Part shown: positions 39,088 to 51,000 of the stretch, one piece after another
Layout of the letters: every line of letters starts with the position of its first letter
Position numbering within the stretch: the stretch's first letter is position 1
Translations under genes and position numbers: made by a program
The notes under the pieces: generated by a model
What the model was told of the DNA's origin: nothing
The model's input: only the letters and a program-made list of their open reading frames with translations
The model's database searches: none
Assembly (NCBI RefSeq): GCF_037042905.1
Contig: NC_087262.1
Location: forward strand, 21,619,501 to 21,683,500
Length of the DNA stretch: 64,000 bases
Origin: Lytechinus pictus
Lineage: Eukaryota > Echinodermata > Echinoidea > Temnopleuroida > Toxopneustidae
Reading direction: 5' to 3'

Positions 39088-42000
39088 GTGATGAAGATGA
39101 TGATGATGAATATGATGATGATAATGGTGATGATGGTGTTAGTGATGGTGATGATAATATCAATTATTTTGCTGATGTTGTGGTTAAGATGATGATTTTT
39201 ATGATGATGATGATAATGGTGATAAGATAATAATAATAATATGATGATGATAATGGTCATCAGATGATCAGAAAATTATGATGATGATGATCATATTATG
39301 AAGATGTTACTGATGCTGCTGCTGCTGATGATAATGATACCACTAATAATGATGGTAATTAGGATAATAATTGTTAAGTAACTAAAGTTAGATTTTACAA
39401 ACTCCATGAATATATTTTCACACAATAATTTCAGCATGTCATTCATATAAAACAAAACCGCATTATGTCCTCTTCATTCTAGACGAGAAATGGAGAAGGA
39501 GAAAGCAGGTCGAATGTATCTCCCAGCAATGTATAACACCTTCAATCCATATGGAAATGGGGACGACTTGGAAATGTAAGTTGATTTTTTTTCCCGTTTT
39601 ATCTCATCTTTTAAAAAACCTCTGTAATGTTGGATACAGAGTACTAAGATTGACTTGAATGATTTGTATCAAACTGTGTCTAAATAGCATGACTCACAGG
39701 TTTATAGTTATATACATTTAGTACAGAATTTTACAAGAACACAGAAAATTCTCATGAATCTTTTTCTAGTTTCCCTGCCATATGAAGTTAATAATGTTGA
39801 TTTTGGCAGAAAATGCCCTTCCATTTCAATAAATTATGTTTTCAACCAATTAATATACATATTTTATGTTACTCTCATGGAATCATACTGTTCCTATACA
39901 TTGACACAGAGAACATAATTAGAATTGAATGATGTTATCAAAGTAGAACCACCTGTTTTTGTGTTTTTTTATGTTGAGTATCCATGATGGCATCATGCTT
40001 GGTTGAAGGGGTTCATCTACAAAATTTGATTAGCATAATCAAGTTGGAAATTATAATTGAATAAAATGTGTACAAGAAAATGATTAGGGTAATCATTTAA
40101 AAATAAAAACGTATTAATTAATGATCTTATTAATCTATATAACTTTCTTTATAAGCATTTTGAAGGAAATTCATTTTCTTGAGTAGTGTTTATTTGTAGC
40201 ACATCAAAACAGACACAATTTGTCTATCTTTTGATATTTCTATGCACATTCTTTACCTTATGCTGCTCATCTTCTTTGAGATCAATAAACTGAGTTTTTT
40301 GTATGACTTTCTGCAGCTATCCTAGCACTTCTGCTTTAATGTGTATATATATATATTTTTTTTTTTACAATTCTTGTAAGCATATTCTTTTCATTTTATA
40401 TAATCATCGTTATAATGACTTGAATATGATTTTGTAGAAATCTGCAGGCAATCTTAGAAGAAATTAATACTTTTGCCTGATGTTAAAAATGTATTTATTA
40501 GATAAACTGGAATCTAATTAAACTACTCAAATGAAATAAAATAAGATTTAGTGACCAGTTCTAGTAGTTATGTCAATTAGTATTGATTGTGGCCTTGCAG
40601 CAATAATGTATTTCATATTTCAACCTCTGTCAAACGAAATTATTAAATCATTAGAAGTGATTACAACATCTTAAGTGACTGATATCCCTTTTCCAAAGAT
40701 CATGCAGTTAAATCTACTTACTTGTCTATGTATTTACCTCTTACGAATGTCTATTTGAAGAAATCTATATTAGGTTTTTCAATTCTTTATTCATTCAAAT
40801 TCACTTAGAAAAAAAGTATACGTACAATGCAAAAAATTAGAAGTGCATAAAAATACAAAATATCATCATATTGTAAATAAACAAAACATTGCCAAAATCA
40901 TCGCACGAATGAGAACTTGAGGAAAAGGAAAATTCGAGTTTGGGTATATGCATTACTATGCAAATCAGTAAGCTTTGGTAGGTGTTTCTTTCATTTACTT
41001 CTAGATAATTGTTACCAATTCTGTTGATATCCCTTTTTGTTTTGAACTCAACCATTCCATTTGAGTCTTAGGGTAATTTTGGGGTCATCTATATTTAAGG
41101 GACTAGTTGTTCCCTATTTTGCGAATTGGACCATTCCATTAGAGGTGCTTGTAAAGTCATTTGTGTATACTGTTGGAAGGGACCTTTACTGATGAAGTAT
41201 CTCACTGCCATCTGCTATATTTACTAGTGTTGCTTGCTTATACTCAGAGCATAGTGTCCCGATAAATTGAAATTGAGTCCCTACGTATACATTGGCATCC
41301 TCACTTGTGATATTCGTATGTGTGATAAATTAGACCATTCCATGAGAGTTATAGGGTAATTCTAGGTTTTTTTTTATATCGAATGGACTAATTGCGTATC
41401 CTCTGCTTGCTGCACATTGATCACTTCTTCTGCTTGATTCATACTCAGGGAAAAGTGTCCTGATAAAGTGAAATTTTGTCCCCCACTTCTCTTCATTGGA
41501 ATCAACTCTGTTAATATTAATGTGTGATAGATTTGATCATTCCATAAGAGTTGTAGGATGGTTCTAGAGTAGTTTATATTGGAGGGACTGGTTGAGTATC
41601 TTATTTTGCTTTCTGCATATCTTCACTTCTTCTGCTTGCTTGATGATACTCAGGGCCCAGTGTCCTGATAAAGCCTTTCTGCCTTCCACGTAAGTCTCTC
41701 TGTCACTAATAAAGTCTGTTTATTTTCCCATCACCTTGTGTTTTGTTAAAATTGTTGCACACATCTACACATCTGTTGATCAATATGAAGCCTTAATTGT
41801 GAATGAAGTATTGCGTTATTTCATTTCTTATTTATGTATACCTGTTCACAACCAATTCATTATTGATGACTTGTCGTTGTTGCTTTTTCTGATCATGTGT
41901 CATTTTTCTGTTCATTCCTTTTGGCACTGAAATCTAGAATTTTCATATAATAAATTATATATTCTTATATGTATGTGTAAATATTGTTAATATATAATGA

Positions 42001-45000
42001 ACAGCTGCAGGTTTGGATAATTTCTTTTAAGTATTTTCTTTTACTTCTCCTGGATCCTTAATCTAAAGTAAATGAAAACTTAGAGGATTATAATTACACA
42101 ACAAGATATGGGGACCGTTTCATAAAGGACTTGCATCTGTTGTAACTTTGCCATTATGGTAACTACCATGGAAACCTTGATTCTGATTGGCTGCTGAGCC
42201 CTGTTACCATAGCAGTTGTCATTATGGCAAAGTTACAACAGTTGCAAGTCCTTTATGAAACGGGCCCATGATCTTAAAAATAAGTAATTCTGAATGGGCC
42301 TGTCTCTGTAGTAGATTGTGTATTCAACTTTTCAACTTCATAAATTCACACATTTCCAGTTTTTTATTTGGCTATCTTAATTGTACTCATTCTAAGTTTT
42401 ATTTCCCATCCCCCACATGCCCTTACTATTTTCTATTTAACGGGGATCCTCTAAGATCATTGAAAGAGACATAATCCTGTATATTGTAGTGCAGTTTATT
42501 GTTTTATCATTCATTTGCATTATTGTCCCAGGAACCACTTGGAATTGACCATCAGTTGATCTTTTTGAAACAGATAAAAAGATCATTGTTATTTTTTATG
42601 CTGTTTATTCTTATCACTTCCATTGTTATGCTCATTTTCTTTTGGTCATTTTTTTTCTGCATGCAAGTGTATGCCTATATATCATTTATACTGTGCTGTC
42701 AGTCGGTATACACTATTTTGTGATATTTATGTATTTTAATCTGTGAAAGATTGTGTGGATGAAGCAATGATCTTTGATATTCATATAAATTCTTCTTAGA
42801 TTATGCATTTTTTTGTGTATGTGATACACGCATGTATATCAGCCCGAAGTCACAAAAGGGATTTTAATTTTGTGATCTGAATACATGTACATGGGTTTGA
42901 TTTATTTAGCAAATGCATGTATATTGAGAAAAGGTCTAATGTCGATTGTGTGTATTATCACAGTGCACTAAATTCACACATGTTTCTATGGGTAGGGCAT
43001 CGATGAGCCTACATTTTTTAATTGACTTGATTTACTTTAACTGTGGAGTCTGACCTTAGTAACAAACAGAAATAAGCAAATTTCAAAATTAGCTTTTCAA
43101 AAGTGTGCATTCATTTTTGTCTTGCCTGCATATAGATCTAGTTCATAAAACTTGGACATAGGGGTATTGGTGCATCACTGCAGATCCTGCCTGAGTTTCA
43201 GTTCACATGACCAAGGTCAAAGGTCATTTAGGGTCAACAAACTTTGACCATGTTGGGGGTATTTGTGGAATTGTCATAACTTTAGAATTTATAGTTCTAG
43301 TTGCTGAAACTTGGACATAAGAGCAATCATGAATTCCTAAATATCCTGTGTGAGTTTCAGGTCACATGACCAAAGTCAAATGTCATTTAGGGTCAACAAA
43401 CTTTGGTAATGTTGGGGGTATTTGTGGAATTGTCATCATAACTTTAAAAGTTTATGGATCTCGTTTATGAAACTTGGACATAAGAGCAACCATGTATCCC
43501 TGAACATCCTCTGCGCATTTCCAGTCACATGGCAAAAGTCAAAGGCCATTTAAGGTCAATGATTTTCGGCAGTGTTGGGGGTATTTGTTGAATTGGCATC
43601 ATACCTTAGAAACTTTATGGATCTAGTTCATGAAACATAGACATAAGGGTAATCAAGTATGAATGATTGTTTTGCAAAAGTATTGAGTCACATGATCAAG
43701 GTCAAAGGTCATTTGGGTCAATGGACATCGTATTCTATTATCATATTAATGTTTTCTTTTCTGAATTATTTTTCAATAGTTTTCAAAGTCAGTAGAGCTC
43801 CTATATCAATACGCGTAATGCAGGCGAGACTGCCAGAGGCGTTCCACTTGTTTAACTTTTTTCCAGTGCTTGAAATTTACAAAATCAATGAAATATGCAT
43901 AAAATATTATTCAAAACACAGATTTAAAACCACCTTTGTGAATTCAGACTATACTATATGTTGTAGCTGCACAGATCTATGTTTCTTCTATTATTGTATC
44001 TTGTCTTTGTGCAACCATTGTAAGATATATTTAACAATATCATGTCAATGTATACTTTGTACACAAATATGAATGTTTATATTCTTGAGCATTTTTTACC
44101 TTTTGGCCAATATTCAATTGCTTCTGCAAATCAGCAAAGTTTGATATTCAATGCATGTTTATGTTTTGAATGTAGTTTTATAAAATTTATCAGAATATAA
44201 TATTGAAATGGAACACTTCTTCATGAATTTTGTGCCAGAATCACATTAAGTAGAATAATAAAGAGCGCAATTCTTTATCTTCTTTTTTTTTATTCAGATA
44301 ATATATTCTTACATCATCTTCCATTGTGAATTTCAAGATTCTCGTCTAGTCACATCATATGTTAAACCCTTCTTAAATCAATTAAACTGTATGTAATGAA
44401 ACATGAAGTTATTCATTACAATTTGATTTATGCTTTTTTACTATTTCTGATATAATGAGTTTGTCCATCAATTGATTCATTCATTTATCAAATATTTCAT
44501 TCATTTCCTTATTTATTCATTTATTCATCTATTTACTCACATATTCTCTTAATCATTTATCCATTCATTAATTCATTCATTCATTCATTCACTCATTCAT
44601 TCACTCACTCATTCATTCATTCACTCATTCATTCATTCACTCATTCATTCATTCGCTCATTCATTCATTCATTCACTCATTCATTCACTCATTCATTCAT
44701 TCGCTCATTCATTCATTCACTCATTCATTCACTCATTCATTCATTCATTCACTCATTCATTCATTCACTCATTCATTCATTCACTCATTCATTCGTTCAC
44801 TCATTCATTCATTCACTCATTCATTCATTCACTCATTCATTCATTCATTCATTCATTCATTCATTCACTCATTCACTCATTCATTCATTCACTCATTCAC
44901 TCATTCATTCATTCACTCATTCACTCACTCATTAATTCATTCACTCATTCATTCATTCACTCATTCACTCATTCACTCATTCATTCATTCACTCATTCAC

Positions 45001-48000
45001 TCATTCATTCATTCATTCATTCATTCATTCATTCATTCACTCATTCACTCATTCATTCATTCACTCATTCACTCACTCATTAATTCATTCACTCATTCAT
45101 TCATTCCTTATTCATTAATTCATTCACTCATTCATTCACTCACTCATTCATTCATTCATTCACTCACTCATTCATTCATTCATTCACTCATTCATTCATT
45201 CACTCATTCATTCATTCGCTCATTCATTCATTCACTCATTCATTCACTCATTCATTCATTCGCTCATTCATTCATTCGCTCATTCATTCATTCATTCATT
45301 CACTCATTCATTCATTCACTCATTCATTCATTCACTCATTCATTCATTCACTCATTCATTCGTTCACTCATTCATTCATTCACTCATTCATTCATTCACT
45401 CATTCACTCATTCATTCATTCACTCATTCATTCATTCACTCATTCACTCATTCATTCATTCACTCATTCACTCATTCATTCATTCACTCACTCATTAATT
45501 CATTCACTCATTCATTCATTCACTCATTCACTCATTCATTCATTCACTCATTCACTCATTCATTCATTCATTCATTCATTCATTCATTCATTCATTCATT
45601 CACTCATTCACTCATTCATTCATTCACTCATTCACTCACTCATTAATTCACTCATTCATTAATTCCTTATTCATTAATTCATTCACTCATTCATTCACTC
45701 ACTCATTCATTCATTCATTCACTCATTCATTCATTCACTCATTCATTCAGTTAGTAATTCATGTAAAAAAAAAAAAAATCTGCTTACAGCTGCATCCACA
45801 GAGACCTGCCTGGGAACATATTTTCTTAATAATTTTTTTCATATAAAACATAAAATGAATTTTGTATAATTTTCACAGATCTAATCCTGTATATTATGAT
45901 GATCAGTCAATTCAAGCGTGAGTAGGCATTTATTAATATATTTTCCAAATTGTTAATGATATGTTTTATATCTTTTCATTTGATGTACTTTTCATCCATT
46001 AATGTGTGGAATTGAAATCATTTTCACCTTCAGTGTTTTACTACTAACATGAACATCTCTTCCAAAAGGTTTTAACTTTTCCTTTTCTTTCTTTCATTTA
46101 TGGGATATGAATTAATTTAGATGGTTTAAGCTATTCTCATTTCATTATTAAACTTATCATAAATCATTTATTCATTAATATTCATCCATTAATAATGTGA
46201 TTATTCAAAGGTAATTGGCATTTAACATTAATAAGCAAAACTTATAAAACTGATCATGGAAGATTTTAGGTCAAAGTGACAATCAACTTTTATGGGAATT
46301 ACTGTACTGACACATGCAAATAGCAGTTTGAAATTATAATGGTACACTGTTAGAATAAGTTACAAACAATACATGTGATTATAACTTGAGTTTATTAAAA
46401 AGAAATAAAGAAAATTGTATTATTTATCATATTACCAAAGTGAGAAACCAGGAGGAGGACGATTCAAAAAGCAAAAGAATTCCAAGGGTTCAAAGAAAAG
46501 GTTTGTTTGAACGAAAATAGTAGAAGCCTGGAGATATTCCCAATTGCATTCAGTAGCGTGACACTACCTAATTATGCATTGCTTGACCCAAAGCTCAGAA
46601 CCCAAGTTAAGAAACAAAAAAATACATACCTCTAATATGTAATATTCTGCTAAGCATTAGTATAGTGGTTGCAATATGGAGAATGGGTAAAAGGGAAGAC
46701 CCGTATTAGATACCATAGAAAATGCATGATTGAATGAAGTACTAGCATTAAGGGTAGTGTTATCTAAATGTATTTCTTTCAATGTATGCACGATTTTTTC
46801 TCCTGGTATTTAGAGAGAATCTGTCCCTTCTATATAATAATAATAATAAGCATGCTGTGTAATATACCTTCTGCTTCTCATATGACTATGGTAGATAGTT
46901 TATGATGTATGTTTTTTGTATCATCTTTCCCACTTATCAATCTTTCTGCATTTTTGCAAATCTATATAAATGCATGCCTATAAATCATTTGTGAAATATC
47001 ATTGCTCCCACATTATTTCTGAAATCAATGATTGCTTGTGTACGTTCCTTTCCCCAATAAATGTTTGTGTTTCCATTGTTTTCTCAATTTTTGCACTCAA
47101 ATGGATCTTTGTAAATGAATTGTAAGCATTGATTTTCCAGATGAGATGGTTGATAAAAGGAGGCAGTGATTATCTGTTTTTACAGCATTTTTCAATTCCT
47201 TAAAACTTCTAAAATGTTATGAAATGGAATTATTGTGCTCTTTCTAAACAAGATATTTGCTTTCTTTGATCCTTTCTGGTTTGCAGCGGTGATGATATGT
47301 TTCCAAAGTAAGTGCAATATTCAAACAAATTACCAAAAATATACTCTATGCTAGCAATACATATTCTGCATCTATAATTGCTGCTGAGAGTCGTTTTGTA
47401 ATTATTTATCCTATATCACTATTGTATTAAATAATTAGAAGCACTACTTTACTTTGATAATAGAATCCAAGTTGTCCAAATGCAGGTATTAAAAATGGTA
47501 ATGCAGAGGTATATCAAGAAATTTTGAAGTTTTTTGACAATGCTAATTGTCATAGGTGGAAAACATAGTTTACACTTATCAGCCGAATTTTGATTTAATA
47601 TTTTATCATAGTTTATTATGTAATTATACTAAGTAATATTTTAATTTAATAGGCTGTGTAGCATGTGCATGAATTGCCCTTTCATCCTGTTCTATCCCCA
47701 TTTGTTCTCAATCATTGTATTGCAGTGAAGTTCTGATCATCATATATTATGTGTACATATGTGGATCTATAAAACATAGTGATTATATGGCATTTATATA
47801 TTGTTTCATTTATGGTTAATGATAAATATGATTGATTTTAAGGGAGGGCTGTGTTAGTTCATTTATTGAAATATTATGAGAAATGGCAAGGTATGTTGAA
47901 ATTTTTCTTGTTTACCATGCCCTAGAAAGTAAATCATGACCATAATATTGGAGTTCAAAATGTATGAAGAATTTCTTAATTGATTCATATATCAATCTTT

Positions 48001-51000
48001 ACTTGTGTTGTATGATTGATGATGTAAGTATTTGTACATAGAGAATGACAATTGCTTAGAACATTTTATGTCATTTCTTAATTTTAGTGGTACTCCCAGC
48101 TTTCTAGCGAGCGATCAGCTTGATGGGCAGTTTGATGGGGAAACACAGGTATGTTTAGTTTGGAGGAAGTACTTTACAATCTACTCTGATTTTTTTTTAA
48201 ATTTATGTCTCTTTTTTGTTTACGTTTTTGCTTCTTATACTAAAATGATAGAAAAAAAAAGGATTGAAATAGTAGTTTGGTGGTCACTTGTTTGTAAATA
48301 GATGTGTGGTCGATGAGTGTGTAAGGTAACAGGTGGATGGGGGATGTTAGTGGGTGAGTAGTTAGTTATTGGTTAGTGCATTTATTGTTTGGTGACAGAG
48401 GTAATATAACACGTGTGTGTGTGTGTGGTTTGGGAGGGTGATGTGGGTGGATTGGTGGGTTTGTGAGTTGGTAGGATAGTAAGTGGTGGTTGAGTGCACG
48501 AGTGGGGTTCTATGACAGTTGGTGGGTTACCATGATGTGGGTGTGTGGGGATGGTGGTGGGTTAATCTGATGTGTATGTGTTTTGGAGGGGGTTTGATTG
48601 GATGGATAGGTTGGTGGAGAGGCTGGATAGTAAGTGGTCAGGTGATCGAGTTTGTGAGTGTGTTTATTTGACAGGTGGTGTGTTTAAGCGATTTGTTGGT
48701 GGGGGAGGGGTGCGTTGGTAAGTTGGCAGGATAGTAAGTTGTGAGGTGATTGTGTGTGTTTATTTGACAGTTGGTTGGTTAACCTGATGTGGTTGTGTGG
48801 GTTGGGAGGGTGTGGGTGGATGGATAGGCTGGAGAGGCTGGATAGTAAGTGGTCAGGTGATCGAGTTTGTGAGTGTGTTTATTTGACAGGTGGTGTGTTT
48901 AAGCGATTTGTTGGTGGGGGAGGGGTGCGTTGGTAAGTTGGCAGGATAGTAAGTTGTGAGGTGATTGTGTGTGTTTATTTGACAGTTGGTTGGTTAACCT
49001 GATGTGGTTGTGTGGGTTGGGAGGGTGTGGGTGGATGGATAGGCTGGATGGGCTGGATAGTAAGTGGTCAGGTGAGTTTGTGAGTGTTTATTTGATGGTT
49101 GATGGGGGTAAGCTGATGTGGGTTGGTAGTGTGGGTGGATGGATGGGATGATTACTAGGTAGGATAAGTGGTTAGGTGAGTTTGTGAGTGGGTTTATTTG
49201 ACAGGTGGTGTGTTTAACTGATGTGTTTGTGGGGGAGGGGTGTGGGTGGATGGGGGTGGGTTGGGTATTTGGCAGGATAATAAGTTGTGAGGTGATTGTG
49301 TGAGTGGTTTATTTGAAGGTTGGTTAACCTGATGTGGTTGTGTAGGTTAGGAGGGTGGATCATAGTTTCGATCATCGAAACAGAGGGGGTGTGGGTGGAT
49401 GGATGGGTTGGTGGATAGGCTGGACAGTAAGTGGTCAGGTGAGTTTGTGTGTTTATTTGATGTGGTAACCTGATGTGGGTGTGTAGTGTGGGTGGATGGG
49501 TGGGATGATTACTAGGTAGGATAAGTGGTTAGGTGAGTTTGTGAGTGGGTTTATTTGACAGGTGGTGTGTTTAACCGATGTGTTTGTGGGGGAGGGGTGT
49601 GGGTGGATGGGGGTGGGTTGGGTAGTTGGCAGGATAGTAAGTTGTGAGGTGATTGTGTGAGTGGGTTTATTTGACAGTTGGTTGGTTAACCTGATGTGGT
49701 TGTGTGGGTTGGGAGGGGGTGTGGGTGGCTGGATGGATGGGTTGGTGGAAAGGCTGGATAGTAAGTGGTCAGGTGATTGAGTTTGTGAGTGTGTTTATTT
49801 GATGGTTGGTGGGGTAACCTGATGTGGGTGTGTAGTGTGGGTGAATGGGTGAGATGATGGCTAGTGAGGATTAGTAGTTAGGTGAGTTTGTGAGTGGGTT
49901 TATTTGACAGGTGGTGTGTTTAATTGATGTGTTTGTGGAGGAGGGGTGTGTTGGTGGATGGGGGTGGGGGTATTTGGCAGGATAGTAAGTTGTGTGAGTG
50001 GGTTTATTCGACGGTTGGTTAACCTGATGTGGTTGTGTGGGTTGGGAGGGGGTGTGGGTGGCTGGATGGATGGGTTGGTGGATAGGCTGGATAGTAAGTG
50101 GTCAGGTGAGTTTGTGAGTGTATTTATTTGACCGGTGGTGGGTTAACTTGATGTGGGTGTGTAGTGTGGGTGGATGGGTGGGATGATTACTAGGTAGGAT
50201 AAGTAGTTAGGTGAGTTTATGAGTGGGTTTATTTTATTCTTGGTGGGTTGACCTAATGTGGGATTGTGGTTTGGGTGGTGTGGTTTGGGTAGTTGGCATA
50301 AGTAAGTAGTGTAGTGAGTTTATGTGTGGGTTTATTTGCTATTGTTGAATAAACCCGATGTGAGTTAGTTGGTAGGATGGTGTGGGTGGATGGATTGGTT
50401 GGGTAGTGGGCTGGATAGTAAGTTATGAGGTGAGTTTGTGAGTGGGTTTAATTGACAGTTGTTGGGTTGATCCGATGTGGGTGTGTGGTATGGGTGGATG
50501 GGGGTGGGTTGGGTAGTTGGTCGGATAGGAAGAGGTGAGGTGAATTTGTGCATTATTTTATTTCACAGTTGGTAAGAGGGATGGTGAGTACATGTCTGAG
50601 TTGATAGGTTAGTTATCTGGATTGTGTGTCTGTGGATTGGATGTGTTGTTTTACAAGTAGCATGGTTGGTTAGCTGGGAGGGGGAGAGGTTGGATAAGTA
50701 ATTGATTAGTTGAGTTGGATTTGTGGATCATTGGGTGGATTATGTGTTGGGTTGAAATTGATGGACTGAGTTATAAAAACTGTTTTTAATGAACAAACGA
50801 TCTGTCCAAAATTTATGATATTATCAAATTAAGGATATCCATTGGTCGATTTGTGTTTTGGGTAATGTTCTATGTATGATTTTTAAATTTATTGACCTAA
50901 ATTTATGTAAATGATAAGATATAATAGACAAAGGCTATGAATCCATACTGGTGTTACTCGATTTCTCTTCAGCGTTTGACACGATCAGACATGATATGTT

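Noticed and set aside
38556..39260. 234-codon reverse-strand ORF rich in isoleucine and threonine
   Set aside because: It runs antisense through the GAT array of intron 29 and over exon 29; composition is entirely that of the repeat.
44466..45751. A CRISPR-like array
   Set aside because: The repeat is a four-base microsatellite without distinct spacers, in an animal intron.
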